Under the pieces are notes generated by a model, which was given only the letters and a program-made list of their open reading frames with translations, ran no database searches and had not been told where the DNA came from. From assembly GCA_913057435.1 (NCBI GenBank), contig CAJXNY010000012.1, positions 1 through 64,000 of the forward strand: a DNA stretch of 64,000 nt, given 5' to 3'. Below, in pieces: positions 16,495 to 25,602 of the stretch. Made by a program: the position numbers and the translations under genes. This stretch comes from an uncultured Oceanospirillaceae bacterium (GTDB lineage Bacteria > Pseudomonadota > Gammaproteobacteria > Pseudomonadales > Balneatricaceae). Numbering within the stretch: the first letter of the stretch is position 1; each line of letters opens with the position of its first letter.

Positions 16495-17697
16495 ATGAAC
16501 GCAATGACTAAAACTCTGATGTCTGTAGCTATGTCCGCTGCGCTGGTGTCCACTGGTGCGCAGGCTGCTTTGTCCGACGATAAAGTTAAAATTGGTGTAT
16601 TGGCGGATATGGGCGGTGTTTACGCGGATATCTGTGGTAAGGGTTGTGTTGCTGCCGTTGAAATGGCCGTTGAAGACTTTGGCGGTACGGTACTGGGCAA
16701 GAAAATCGAAATCGTTAGCGCCGATGATCAGAACAAACCCGATGTGGGTTCTGCCAAAGCGCGTGAGTGGGTTGAAAGCCAGCAGGTCGATGTAGTGACC
16801 GGGCTGGTATCTTCTGCGGTAACCGGCGCGGTGACTAAAGTACTGACTGATGCTAAAAAACTGGCGTTGATCTCTACTTCTGCCTCCAATGCGTTTACCA
16901 CCAAATCATGTTCACCGTATAACGCACACTGGACGTACAACGTCGCTGCACTGGCTAACGGTACTGTGAAGCCGATGGTACAGGCCGGTAAGAAAAAATG
17001 GTTCTTTATCACCGCTGACTACGCGTTCGGTCACGCACTGGAAAAAGTAGCGACTGGCGTTATCAAGAGCAACGGCGGTGAAGTTGTCGGTAATGTTCGT
17101 GCGCCACTGGGCACAACAGACTTCTCTTCTTACGTACTGCAGGCACAGTCTTCCGGTGCTGACGTAGTGGCACTGGCAAACGCCGGTTCTGACTTTGTTA
17201 ACTCCCTGAAAACGGCTGCTGAGTTTGGTCTGACCGAAATGGTCGATGTAGCAGGTCTGCTGGTATTTACTGCCAACGCTAAAGCACTGGATCCTGCGAT
17301 TGCCAGCGGTATGAAACTGACAACGGGTTTCTACTGGGATATGGATGACCAGACCCGTGCCTGGACTAAACGTTTCCGTCAGCGCCATGACAAAATCCCA
17401 GCGATGGGCCAGGCCGGTGCATACTCCATGACTATGCATTACCTGAACGCTGTTAAAGCCACCGGTACGGATGATTCCGAAACCGTTATGAAATACATGA
17501 AAGAGCACAAGCCAAACGATTTCTTCGCACGTAATGCAACACTGCGTAACGATGGTCGAATGGTGCACGACATGTACCTGGTACGAATCAAAAATGCCTC
17601 CGAGCGTAAAGGTGAAGACGATATCTTTGCGATCGAGAAAACCATCCCTGGTGATCAGGCGTTCGCACCAATGCTGTCTCAGTGTGACTTCAAGTAA
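16495..17697 (+). CDS. Periplasmic substrate-binding protein of the Liv-type ABC importer
   Basis: A 400-residue periplasmic-binding-fold type I protein with a Sec signal peptide ending GAQA-A (residue 22). KIGVLADMGGVYADI starts the first lobe; VDVVTGLVSSAVTGAVTKV and LALISTSASNAFT line the ligand cleft, as in LivK/AmiC-like receptors. A cysteine pair near the start of the mature protein (DICGKGC) and one at the C-terminus (QCDFK) are notable. The ligand is not deducible from sequence; a branched-chain amino or carboxylic acid fits the adjacent liu genes. GTCAGGAG lies upstream of the ATG. Confidence 0.88.
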   Translation: MNAMTKTLMSVAMSAALVSTGAQAALSDDKVKIGVLADMGGVYADICGKGCVAAVEMAVEDFGGTVLGKKIEIVSADDQNKPDVGSAKAREWVESQQVDVVTGLVSSAVTGAVTKVLTDAKKLALISTSASNAFTTKSCSPYNAHWTYNVAALANGTVKPMVQAGKKKWFFITADYAFGHALEKVATGVIKSNGGEVVGNVRAPLGTTDFSSYVLQAQSSGADVVALANAGSDFVNSLKTAAEFGLTEMVDVAGLLVFTANAKALDPAIASGMKLTTGFYWDMDDQTRAWTKRFRQRHDKIPAMGQAGAYSMTMHYLNAVKATGTDDSETVMKYMKEHKPNDFFARNATLRNDGRMVHDMYLVRIKNASERKGEDDIFAIEKTIPGDQAFAPMLSQCDFK

Positions 17698-17713
17698 GTC
17701 ATAACTTTTAAAC

Positions 17714-17739
17714 CAGAGCGCGGTGTCGCGCTCTGTTTT
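17714..17739 (+). terminator. Hairpin with T-run after the binding-protein gene
   Basis: CAGAGCGCG and CGCGCTCTG pair around GTGT and are followed by TTTTA. It would partly terminate transcription before the permease genes, consistent with excess binding protein. Confidence 0.7.
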
Positions 17740-17837
17740 AACTCGCTGGCAGGTATCAGCAGTGCGTAGACACTGTACGGCCTGCTGGTTTCACTCTGAT
17801 TCCCAGAGTGACTGTGCGGATTTTCTGGTGGTGTGTT

Positions 17838-18725
17838 ATGGCTACATTTCTTGGTATTAATTTATTCGGCCTGTCCGGTCAGCTGCTCGTCGGGCTGATC
17901 AATGGCTCTTTCTATGCGTTGCTCAGCCTGGGGCTGGCAATTATTTTCGGTTTGCTGCGGATTATCAACTTTGCCCAGGGCGCTATTTACATGCTGGGCG
18001 CGTTCTTCGCCTGGATGGCGCTGCAGTACTTCGGCATCAACTACTGGGCTGCACTGATTCTGGTGCCGCTGGCCGTGGGTATTATCGGGGTGTTGATGGA
18101 GCGTTTTCTGTTACGCCCTATCGCAAATGAAGATCACCTGTACAGCCTGCTGCTGACCTTTGGTCTGGCGCTGATCCTGCAGGGTATTTTCACTCAGACC
18201 TATGGTTCTTCCGGACTGTCTTACGCGATTCCTGAGTCGCTGAAGGGCGGTACCCGTCTGCCATTTATGTATCTGCCTAATTACCGTGCATGGATTATTG
18301 TGGCGTCCCTGACGGTCTGTATTAGTACATGGTGGGCAATTGAGAAAACCAAACTGGGTGCTTACTTGCGTGCCGGTACTGAAAACCCGCAGATGATGCA
18401 GGCATTCGGTATCAACGTGCCGCTGATCGTGACGATTACTTTCGGCTTTGGTGTAGCACTGGCAGGTTTTGCCGGGGTTATTGCGGCACCGGTGTACGCT
18501 GTTAGCCCGGAAATGGGTTCCAATATTCTGATTGTGGTATTTGCCATCGTGGTTATCGGTGGGATGGGCTCAATCGGCGGTGCAATTATCACCGGTCTGG
18601 GGATGGGCGTTGTCGAAGGTCTGACCAAGTATTTCTATCCAGAAGCATCTACCACGATAATCTTTCTGGTGATGGTTGTGGTTCTGCTGGTGAAACCAGC
18701 CGGCCTGTTCGGCAAAGAAGCCTGA
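17838..18725 (+). CDS. livH: Branched-chain-amino-acid-type ABC permease (LivH-like)
   Basis: A hydrophobic protein of about 295 residues with around eight membrane segments. The opening GQLLVGLINGSFYALLSLGLAIIFGLLRIINFAQGA is the family hallmark, and GGMGSIGGAIITGLGMGVVEG near the C-terminus is the ATPase-contact region. It is the first of the two inner-membrane subunits. The ATG used follows GGTGGTG and starts at MATFLG; an in-frame upstream start adds ten residues without a better ribosome-binding site. Confidence 0.9.
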   Translation: MATFLGINLFGLSGQLLVGLINGSFYALLSLGLAIIFGLLRIINFAQGAIYMLGAFFAWMALQYFGINYWAALILVPLAVGIIGVLMERFLLRPIANEDHLYSLLLTFGLALILQGIFTQTYGSSGLSYAIPESLKGGTRLPFMYLPNYRAWIIVASLTVCISTWWAIEKTKLGAYLRAGTENPQMMQAFGINVPLIVTITFGFGVALAGFAGVIAAPVYAVSPEMGSNILIVVFAIVVIGGMGSIGGAIITGLGMGVVEGLTKYFYPEASTTIIFLVMVVVLLVKPAGLFGKEA

Positions 18726-18738
18726 GGAGGACATAATA

Positions 18739-19668
18739 ATGAAAATAAATAAACTCTATCTGGCGCTGTTTATCTTTGCGCTGATTGCACCTGCGGCGTT
18801 ATACCCTGTCTTTCTGATGAAAGTACTGTGTTTTGCTCTGTTTGCCTGTGCGTTTAACCTGTTACTGGGCTTTGTAGGCCTGCTGTCATTCGGTCATGCG
18901 GCTTTCCTGGGCACTGGGGGCTATGTCACCGGTTACCTGATGATGCATACCGGCGTTACCCCTGAAATCGGTATTATCTGTGGCACCATCTGTGCGGGCC
19001 TGCTGGGCGCGTTTTATGGCAAGCTGGCGGTAAAGCGTGAAGGTATTTACTTTGCGATGGTTACCCTGGCGCTGTCACAGCTGGCATTCTTCTTCTATCT
19101 GCAGGCACCGTTTACCGGTGGTGAAGATGGTATGCAGGGTGTGCCCCGTGGTCATCTGTTCGGTATTATCGATCTGGCTGACAACATGTCGATGTACTAC
19201 TTCGTACTGGCGATCTTCATCTTTGGTTTCTGGATGATTCACCGTACGATCCACTCGCCGTTTGGTCAGGTACTTAAAGCGATCCGTGAAAATGAGCCAC
19301 GCGCTATTTCACTGGGCTACAACGTGAATGACTATAAGTGGGTTGCGTTCATTATCTCCTCTGCACTGGCAGGTCTGGCCGGGTCGACTAAAACCCTGGT
19401 ATTCCAGCTGGCGTCCCTGACCGATGTGCACTGGCACATGTCTGGTGAGGTGGTACTGATGACACTGCTCGGTGGTATGGGGACAATCTTTGGCCCGCTG
19501 CTGGGTGCCGGTGCGGTGGTTGCGATCCAGAACTACCTGTCCGGTGGTGAGATGGGTAACTATGTCTCCATCATTATGGGTGTGATCTTTGTTGTCTGTG
19601 TACTGGCGTTCCGTAACGGTATCGTGGGTGAGATCAACAAGGTGATCAAACGTAACTTCGGTTCCTGA
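18739..19668 (+). CDS. livM: Branched-chain-amino-acid-type ABC permease (LivM-like)
   Basis: A 309-residue membrane protein. FNLLLGFVGLLSFGHAAFLGTGGYV near the N-terminus, FGQVLKAIRENEPRAISLGYNV in the cytoplasmic coupling loop, and LLGGMGTIFGPLLGAG near the C-terminus are the LivM family blocks. It pairs with LivH. It starts 13 bases after livH with GAGGAGG upstream and is the last transporter gene; a weak G+C hairpin (about 19741-19770) follows before the thiolase promoter. Confidence 0.9.
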   Translation: MKINKLYLALFIFALIAPAALYPVFLMKVLCFALFACAFNLLLGFVGLLSFGHAAFLGTGGYVTGYLMMHTGVTPEIGIICGTICAGLLGAFYGKLAVKREGIYFAMVTLALSQLAFFFYLQAPFTGGEDGMQGVPRGHLFGIIDLADNMSMYYFVLAIFIFGFWMIHRTIHSPFGQVLKAIRENEPRAISLGYNVNDYKWVAFIISSALAGLAGSTKTLVFQLASLTDVHWHMSGEVVLMTLLGGMGTIFGPLLGAGAVVAIQNYLSGGEMGNYVSIIMGVIFVVCVLAFRNGIVGEINKVIKRNFGS

Positions 19669-19785
19669 CTGGCTGTTTCCAGCGGTGTGCTGATAGTGAA
19701 TTGTATAGGTCAGCCATACTGGAAATAAGTAAAAACCCTGGGGTGCAGTCTGTTGTCGGGCTGCGCCTTTCTTTATACTTAGTAT

Positions 19786-19801
19786 TTGACGTTTACGTAA
19801 A
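19786..19801 (+). promoter_or_regulatory. LiuR-type operator before the thiolase gene
   Basis: TTGACGTTTACGTAAA has the same 6-4-6 inverted layout as the liuR operator, with one arm base changed. Its last bases run into the ribosome-binding site (AAAGGAG), so a bound regulator would block transcript elongation or initiation. TATACT at 19774-19779 is a possible -10. Confidence 0.7.
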
Positions 19802-19814
19802 GGAGATCTGAGAA

Positions 19815-20993
19815 ATGACGGATTCAGTGGTAATTGTAAGTGCTGCGCGGACCCCGATGGGCGGCATGATGGGCGCTCTCAGCTCTGTACGTGCGCCGCA
19901 GTTGTGTGCGACAGCGATCAAAGAAGCGCTGGCGCGGGGTAATGTTCCTGCTGCCGATGTTGATGAAGTGATTATGGGCTGTGTACTGCCAGCCGGTCTG
20001 GGTCAGGCACCTGCGCGTCAGGCATCCATTGGTGCCGGTATTCCGGTCTCTGTCGGTGCGACCACCATCAATAAAATGTGTGGTTCTGGCATGAAGGCGG
20101 TGATGATGGCGGCCGATCAGATCATGGCCGGCCAGGTGGATATCATGGTTGCGGGCGGCATGGAAAACATGAGCCAGTCGCCATACATGCTGCCCAAAGC
20201 ACGTGAAGGTATGCGTATTGGTCACCAGCAGGTGCTGGATCATATGTTTTTTGACGGCCTGGAAGATGCTTACGAAGGCGGCCTGATGGGGGCTTTTGCG
20301 CAGAAGTCAGCGGATGATTACAAGATCACCCGTGAAGCGATGGATGATTTTGCGATTGGCTCATTGAACAAAGCGCTGAGCGCAATCGAATCGGGTGCGT
20401 TCAAAGATGAAATCGCACCGGTAACGATCAGTGGCCGTAAAGGCGATACCGTTGTTGATACGGATGAGCAGCCTGGTAATGCGCGGGTGGATAAAATCCG
20501 TGGCCTGCGCCCGGCATTTGCTAAAGACGGCACCATCACCGCAGCGAATTCCAGCTCGATCTCTGATGGTGGTTCTGCACTGGTATTGATGCGTGAGTCT
20601 GAGGCGACTAAGCGTGGCCTGCAGCCGTTGGCCCGTATTACAGCAACCTCTACTCACGCTCAGCTGCCTGCAGAATTCACCATTGCGCCTATTGGTGCCG
20701 TGGAGAAAGTACTGGCCAAGGCGGGCTGGAGTAAGGAAGACGTTGATCTGTACGAGATTAACGAAGCTTTTGCCGTGGTAACGATGCTGGCACAGCAGGA
20801 GCTGGGGCTGGATATGGATAAAGTGAACGTGCATGGCGGTGCCTGTGCGCTGGGCCACCCAATCGGTTCCAGCGGTTCGCGTATCCTGGTAACTCTGCTG
20901 TACGCGCTGAAGCAACGTGGCCTGAGTAAAGGTGTTGCATCGCTGTGTATTGGTGGTGGTGAAGCAACGGCTGTCGCGCTTGAAATGATCTGA
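19815..20993 (+). CDS. atoB: Acetyl-CoA C-acetyltransferase (thiolase)
   Basis: A 392-residue thiolase of the biosynthetic/acetoacetyl type. The nucleophilic cysteine is in NKMCGSGMKAV (about residue 91), the histidine in NEAFAVV, and the second cysteine in GGEATA-adjacent SLCIGGGEA, with GGACALGHPIGSSG between. It would split acetoacetyl-CoA to two acetyl-CoA, finishing leucine breakdown once the acetoacetate released by LiuE has been activated. The LiuR-like operator at its start puts it in the same regulon. It has its own terminator. Confidence 0.9.
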   Translation: MTDSVVIVSAARTPMGGMMGALSSVRAPQLCATAIKEALARGNVPAADVDEVIMGCVLPAGLGQAPARQASIGAGIPVSVGATTINKMCGSGMKAVMMAADQIMAGQVDIMVAGGMENMSQSPYMLPKAREGMRIGHQQVLDHMFFDGLEDAYEGGLMGAFAQKSADDYKITREAMDDFAIGSLNKALSAIESGAFKDEIAPVTISGRKGDTVVDTDEQPGNARVDKIRGLRPAFAKDGTITAANSSSISDGGSALVLMRESEATKRGLQPLARITATSTHAQLPAEFTIAPIGAVEKVLAKAGWSKEDVDLYEINEAFAVVTMLAQQELGLDMDKVNVHGGACALGHPIGSSGSRILVTLLYALKQRGLSKGVASLCIGGGEATAVALEMI

Positions 20994-21014
20994 ATACAGG
21001 CGTTCTGATCTAAC

Positions 21015-21046
21015 AAGCCAGTCAGCGGAAGCTGACTGGCTTTTTT
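21015..21046 (+). terminator. Rho-independent terminator after the thiolase gene
   Basis: AAGCCAGTCAGC and GCTGACTGGCTT pair around GGAA and are followed by a T-run. It also lies downstream of the convergent response-regulator gene. Confidence 0.9.
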
Positions 21047-21079
21047 AATGCTGAGTTGCACAGAATTGTGTGCAGGTTG

Positions 21080-21796
21080 TCACCAGCTATCGGGCACAAA
21101 CAGATAGCCTTTACCGCGCACCGTAATCAGTCGCCGGGGGTGGGCCGGGTTATCCAGCAGCTTCTTTCGCAGGCTGACAATCTTATTATCAATAGTCCGG
21201 TCAATACCGTCGTAATCAATGCCACGGGTAGCTTTGACCAGCGCATCGCGTGACAGGATTTCATCCGGGTGGTTGGCCAGCAACCAGATCAGATCAAATT
21301 CACTGGGGGTCAGGTTCACCAGTTCGCTGCTCAGGGTACAGACACGGGTTGAACTGTCCAGCAACAGGTTGCCGTACTGACGAAAGCGGCCACTCTCTGG
21401 GCTGCTGTCCTGTGTATGGCTGGCTTGTGGTTCGGCCCGGCGTAGCAGCATTCGGATTCGGGCCAGCAGTACGCGGGGCTGTAACGGTTTGGTGACAAAG
21501 TCATCGGCCCCCATCTCCAGCGCGGCCACCTGGTCCATATCATCATCACTGGCGGTCAGTACCAGAATTTTCCCCTGATAATGATTGCGTACTTCCCGAC
21601 AGATACTGAGTCCGTCCATACCTGGCAGCATAAGGTCCAGTACGACAAGGTCCGGCTGTTGTTCAATAATGGCCTGGGGGGCAAGCTGGCCCTCATTGCA
21701 GGTTGAGAGGTTAAAACCTTGCTTTTGCAGATACTGAGCCAGTAACTGGCTGAGTTTCAGATCATCTTCTACAAGGATAATACTCGGTGCATCCAT
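21080..21796 (-). CDS. OmpR/RstA-like response regulator without adjacent kinase
   Basis: A 238-residue response regulator. The receiver domain is residues 1-118 with the acidic pair at 10-12, phospho-acceptor D54 in VVLDLMLPG, and the lysine in VTKPL near 104. The C-terminal winged helix has LTPSEFDLIWLLANHP and the recognition part VSLRKKL, then RTVRGKGYLF-like ending ITVRGKGYLFVPDS. ICREVRNHYQGKILVLTA is close to RstA. No histidine kinase gene lies on either side, so its signal is unknown. It is a monocistronic unit between two terminators. Confidence 0.88.
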   Translation of the reverse strand: MDAPSIILVEDDLKLSQLLAQYLQKQGFNLSTCNEGQLAPQAIIEQQPDLVVLDLMLPGMDGLSICREVRNHYQGKILVLTASDDDMDQVAALEMGADDFVTKPLQPRVLLARIRMLLRRAEPQASHTQDSSPESGRFRQYGNLLLDSSTRVCTLSSELVNLTPSEFDLIWLLANHPDEILSRDALVKATRGIDYDGIDRTIDNKIVSLRKKLLDNPAHPRRLITVRGKGYLFVPDSW

Positions 21797-21942
21797 GGGT
21801 TAACCCTGAGGGTGTTAATACGAGGCGTCGATTATCGCCAACTCAGTTGTATGGCTCAAGCTCTTAATCTATGGGGACAGTGGGTGAACTACGCATGGCT
21901 ATCGAGCAGTAGAAGGCCGTTAACTGCCTGACCGGACACAGA

Positions 21943-21978
21943 AAAAAGCCCCGCCTGCTTACGCAGGCGGGGCTTTTT
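21943..21978. terminator. Strong bidirectional terminator after the lactate permease gene
   Basis: AAAAAGCCCCGCCTGC and its complement pair around four bases, giving A- and T-runs on both sides. It ends the minus-strand permease transcript. Confidence 0.92.
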
Positions 21979-21995
21979 AGTGCTTATCTGATGGT

Positions 21996-23690
21996 TTAAC
22001 CCGCTAGCGGATCAGATATGCCCAGTATATACAGCGCCACCATGCCCAGAATGCCGGTCAGGGTGATGTAGTAAAGGGTTGGCAGGATGGTTTTTCGCAG
22101 TACTGCGCCTTCACGGCCAAACAGGCCCACGGTGGCAGACGCGGCAACCACGTTGTGGATGGCAATCATATTACCCGCCGCTGCACCGACCGCCTGTAAG
22201 GCAACCAGCAGCGCACCGGACACCGCAAGGTTCTGGGCAACACCATACTGGAACTGGCTCAGCATCATGTTGGACACGGTGTTACTGCCCGCGATAAAGG
22301 CACCCAGGGCACCAATCGCAGCGGCAAACATCGGGTACACATCGCCAAATACCTGCACTACGTAGGCTGCCATGGCAACCGGCATGCTGGCCAGATCCTG
22401 AGCGTTAACACCGGAGTTGATCAGAATACGGACCATCGGGATGGTGAAAATTAGTACGAAACCTGCACCCAGCGTCGTCCGGCTGGACTCGCATACGGCT
22501 GCTTTAAGCTCCGTAAACTTCATCCGGTGCAGGAAAAATGTCAGCAGAACCACGACCGCCAGAATACCACCAGGCAGATACAGCGGGGCAAAACCGGCAT
22601 TGATGCCCTGTTCGCCCAGCAGGTTACTGAAGCTCAGGGACACTGATTTCACCAGTGCTTTGAATTCCGGGCTGACACGGGTCGCAACCAGAAGCAGGGC
22701 GACCAGCACGTAAGGTGCCCAGGCCAGCGGGCCGCTGATTGGCGATTTGTTACTCAGTTCGTCAATTTTCATTTCCAGCGTACCAATCCAGGCCGCAGGC
22801 CACTGGTCTGCCGGGGCAAAGTCCCAGCTGTCTTTTGGTATCAGGAAGCCACGACGCGCCGCAAAGGTCACGATTGCCAGACCAATCAGGCCGCCGAGCA
22901 GGGATGGGAACTCAGGCCCCAGCAGCAGGCCGGTTGCCATGTACGGTACGGTGAAGGCCAGGCCAGCGAAGATCGCGAATGGCAGGATGCTCAGGCCTTC
23001 AGTCCAGGAACGGTTCTTGCCGAAGAAGCGGGTCAGCATCATCACCATGAACAGTGGAACCAGTGTGCCCACCATGCCGTGGATCAGTGCGACTTCAGAC
23101 GTGATCAGCTGCAGGAGCTGGGCCCAGCTGGAGCCTGCGTCGGCCAGCTGCGTGCTCAGGCCCGCTTTGTCGAGGCCATTCTGAACCCCGATGATAATCG
23201 GCGTGCCAACGGCACCGAAAGAGACCGGGGTGCTCTGGATCATCATGCCCATGACCACAGCAGCCATAGCCGGGAAGCCAATCGCAACCAGCAGTGGGGC
23301 AGCAATCGCCGCCGGGGTGCCAAAGCCAGATGCGCCTTCGATGAATGAACCAAACAGCCAGGCAATGATAATGACCTGCACACGGCGGTCGGGGCTGATG
23401 TTAGTGAAACCGGCCCGAATTCGGGTAATCGCACCTGAGTGTTTCAGGGTGTTGAGCAGCAAAATTGCGCCGAAAATAATCCAGAGGACGGAGAGGGTGA
23501 TCAGCAATCCTTGCAGCGACGAGGCCAGTATCCGGTTCAGGGAGACTTCCCAGGCCAGCAGGGCAATGGCAGACGTTGCCAGATAGACAACGGGCATCGC
23601 AACGCGGGCAGACCATTGCAATCCTAACAGCAGAATGGCGGCCAGCAGAATCGGGGCTGCGGCCAGCAGGGCTTGTAGTTCAACGCTCAT
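21996..23690 (-). CDS. lldP: L-lactate permease family transporter
   Basis: A protein of about 564 residues with 12 or more membrane segments, of the LctP family (lactate/glycolate:H+ symport). Typical stretches include [22 protein letters not shown], the [18 protein letters not shown] block, and [19 protein letters not shown] near the C-terminus. The start is set at MSVELQ, where AGAG precedes the ATG; a longer frame adds 26 residues of poor membrane character. No lactate dehydrogenase or regulator gene is adjacent. Two GntR-type operators sit upstream, consistent with control by an LldR/PdhR-like protein encoded elsewhere. Confidence 0.9.
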   Translation of the reverse strand: MSVELQALLAAAPILLAAILLLGLQWSARVAMPVVYLATSAIALLAWEVSLNRILASSLQGLLITLSVLWIIFGAILLLNTLKHSGAITRIRAGFTNISPDRRVQVIIIAWLFGSFIEGASGFGTPAAIAAPLLVAIGFPAMAAVVMGMMIQSTPVSFGAVGTPIIIGVQNGLDKAGLSTQLADAGSSWAQLLQLITSEVALIHGMVGTLVPLFMVMMLTRFFGKNRSWTEGLSILPFAIFAGLAFTVPYMATGLLLGPEFPSLLGGLIGLAIVTFAARRGFLIPKDSWDFAPADQWPAAWIGTLEMKIDELSNKSPISGPLAWAPYVLVALLLVATRVSPEFKALVKSVSLSFSNLLGEQGINAGFAPLYLPGGILAVVVLLTFFLHRMKFTELKAAVCESSRTTLGAGFVLIFTIPMVRILINSGVNAQDLASMPVAMAAYVVQVFGDVYPMFAAAIGALGAFIAGSNTVSNMMLSQFQYGVAQNLAVSGALLVALQAVGAAAGNMIAIHNVVAASATVGLFGREGAVLRKTILPTLYYITLTGILGMVALYILGISDPLAG

Positions 23691-23816
23691 GGCAATCTCT
23701 ATTGTTGTTAGTAGAGCCTGTTTTCTGGTTAGTACTAAAGTGGTACTCAGCCAGTCAGACGGCGGCATGCTACCAGAACTGAAATAGAAGGTCAGCAGGG
23801 TTTTTGTATTTTTGGT

Positions 23817-23832
23817 AATTGGTCAGACCAAT
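23817..23832 (-). promoter_or_regulatory. GntR (LldR/PdhR-type) operator 1
   Basis: AATTGGTCAGACCAAT is a near-perfect palindrome of the TTGGT-N3-ACCAA class bound by LldR/PdhR-like FadR-subfamily regulators. Its centre is 115 bases, about 11 helical turns, from operator 2. Confidence 0.8.
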
Positions 23833-23931
23833 GTTTTGTGTTCGGAATCGGTATGGATCTGTTTTGTTAGTAAAAAACAGTCATTTTTAGCGGATGTTGT
23901 CAGTTGGGATGATTTTATTTTTTATTTGTTA

Positions 23932-23948
23932 AATTGGTCATACCAATT
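23932..23948 (-). promoter_or_regulatory. GntR (LldR/PdhR-type) operator 2
   Basis: AATTGGTCATACCAATT is a perfect 7-3-7 palindrome. Together with operator 1 it brackets an A+T-rich stretch likely to hold the permease promoter, an arrangement like the two-operator loop known for the E. coli lld operon. The remaining roughly 400 bases of this gap show no gene. Confidence 0.82.
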
Positions 23949-24040
23949 GATGTCATTAGTCGTCGCTGGCAGGCAGAGGTGTTGTCAGTGAGGGGCGAGG
24001 GCGGCTTGCGTATGGGTGTTTGTCGTCGGTGGTGAAAAGG

Positions 24041-24058
24041 GGGCAGAAAATCCTGCCC
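24041..24058 (-). terminator. Terminator after the GAF-domain gene
   Basis: Read on the minus strand, GGGCAG and CTGCCC pair around six bases and are followed by CCTTTT. It ends the minus-strand GAF gene. Confidence 0.7.
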
Positions 24059-24095
24059 TCAGGTTTGATCTTGCGCGATGAGAGAGGGTCTGTGG

Positions 24096-24776
24096 TCAGC
24101 CTGCGCTCAGGCGTTGCTGGCTCCATATCGCCAGTGCGGTAAAGGCGGTAAGGCGTGATTCATCAAAGAAATGCTCACTGAACGCTTCTGCATCGATGAT
24201 ACCAATCACGGTGTCCTGGGCATCAAACAGCGGAATACATAACTCGGCCTGTACTTTTGGGTCGCAGGTGTAGTATTCGCCACCTTCAGCCCGGTACGCA
24301 TTAACGCTCTGAATCATCCGGCCTTTTCCGCTCAGGCCTACGGTGCTGTTGTTGGACAACGCCGCAAATTCAGCGGTCAGTGGGAATTCCGCTCGGCTGG
24401 GCGCGCCCATGTAGGCCATTTTGACCAGTACTTCCTCACCGGCAGCATTGGTCTGGCGGCTATAGATACCCAGCCAGTCAGCGCCGGTCTGTTCGGCAAT
24501 GAGATCAACGGCTGCCTGGAGGTCGGCCAGCAGCTGGCTGTTTGCAGCGTTGACGCCACCGAGAATCTCGGCCCGATCGTAAGGTGTGTCATCCAGTACG
24601 CCGAATAATGAGCAGGCGCCGCCTTCGCCCAGCTCCGGCACCTGGAACTGGTAAAGGCTGCTCAGCGTCTCAGGCAGTGTTGCGCTGTGTGTCAGCATCG
24701 TTGCGGCCTGAGTGTCGGCGTTGTCCGGGCTGTTCAGCGAGAGGCCACTGAGGGCCAGATAATGCGCTGCGTGCAT
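24096..24776 (-). CDS. GAF-domain protein
   Basis: A protein of about 226 residues with one GAF domain in its C-terminal three quarters (from LQAAVDLIAEQTGADWLGIYSR to the end). YYTCDPKVQAELCIPLFDAQDTVIGIIDAEAF is the typical GAF core, and the layout is near that of free-methionine sulfoxide reductase, although the cysteine pattern of that enzyme is not clearly complete. No output domain is attached, so it is either a ligand sensor or an fRMsr-like reductase. The ATG chosen has GGAG six bases upstream; a longer frame adds 27 residues. Neighbours give no functional clue. Confidence 0.75.
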   Translation of the reverse strand: MHAAHYLALSGLSLNSPDNADTQAATMLTHSATLPETLSSLYQFQVPELGEGGACSLFGVLDDTPYDRAEILGGVNAANSQLLADLQAAVDLIAEQTGADWLGIYSRQTNAAGEEVLVKMAYMGAPSRAEFPLTAEFAALSNNSTVGLSGKGRMIQSVNAYRAEGGEYYTCDPKVQAELCIPLFDAQDTVIGIIDAEAFSEHFFDESRLTAFTALAIWSQQRLSAG

Positions 24777-24923
24777 GATAACTCCAGAGAAAAAGTACTT
24801 TAAAAAGAAGGGAATGGTAGCGGTGTGGGATGGTTGAGGCAATGTAGTCTCAGACATGGAAAAGCCGCAGCACTGTGACAGCCGCTGTGGCTTTGAGTTC
24901 AGTGATGGCGCAGGCCATCACGC

Positions 24924-24943
24924 AAAAAGCATCAGGCTTTTTT
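24924..24943 (-). terminator. Terminator overlapping the phnA stop codon
   Basis: On the minus strand AAAAAAGC, CTGAT and GCTTTTT form a stem-loop whose left arm encodes the last lysines and alanine of PhnA and whose loop contains the stop codon. Confidence 0.65.
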
Positions 24944-25513
24944 CAGGAACTTGGTCAGCAGGACGATGCGAACGCCATTTACGCGGCCTTCGATCTGCTC
25001 CGGGTTACCGGTCAGGGAGATACCGCGTACGGCTGTACCGCGCTTGGCAGTAAAACCGCCGCCTTTAACCTGCAGATCTTTGATCAGGGTAACAGTGTCG
25101 CCAGCAGCCAGCTGTGCGCCGTTGCTGTCGAAGGCTGGAACCTCGTCTTCATCGTCGCTGCTGCCAGCGCCAGACTCAGCCCAGACTTTAACGTCGTCTT
25201 CCAGGTACAGCATATCCAGCATATCCTGCGCCCAGCTTTCGCCGTTTGCCTGCAGCGCTGTCAGCTGACGCCATGCCACAACCTGCACAGCGGCTTCCGG
25301 GTTCCACATGCTGTCGTTCAGGCAGCGCCAGTGGTTGGCATCTGCATCAGCCGGGTTCTGTACCTGAGTTTTACAGGTGTCACACAGCAGCACGCATTTG
25401 TCAGCGCCAGCGTCGTCTACTGGAGGGACTTCAAAAACACTCAGGTTTGCGTCAGCCGTGCACAGCTCACATTTGGAGCCCGCACGCGTCTGCAGAGTTT
25501 GTTCAATTGTCAT
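24932..25513 (-). CDS. phnA: PhnA-family zinc-ribbon protein
   Basis: A 193-residue protein. The N-terminal half is a zinc ribbon with C15-x2-C18 (SKCELC) and C44-x2-C47 (LLCDTC) followed by HWRCLNDSMW. The C-terminal half (from about residue 125: DSNGAQLAAGDTVTLIKDLQVKGGGFTAKRGTAV) is the PhnA SH3-like domain. An acidic linker (GAGSSDDEDEVP) joins them. The family is widespread and its biochemical role is unsettled; it is not the phosphonoacetate hydrolase once given the same name. A shorter relative carrying only the zinc ribbon is encoded at about 60.9 kb in this window. Confidence 0.87.
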   Translation of the reverse strand: MTIEQTLQTRAGSKCELCTADANLSVFEVPPVDDAGADKCVLLCDTCKTQVQNPADADANHWRCLNDSMWNPEAAVQVVAWRQLTALQANGESWAQDMLDMLYLEDDVKVWAESGAGSSDDEDEVPAFDSNGAQLAAGDTVTLIKDLQVKGGGFTAKRGTAVRGISLTGNPEQIEGRVNGVRIVLLTKFLKKA

Positions 25514-25602
25514 CTTAATCAGACCTCACTATCGGTGGGCGTATTATCCACACAATGGGTCTGGATGGCTAAGACGGCAGCGAAACTCAGCTAAGCGGCG
25601 GT

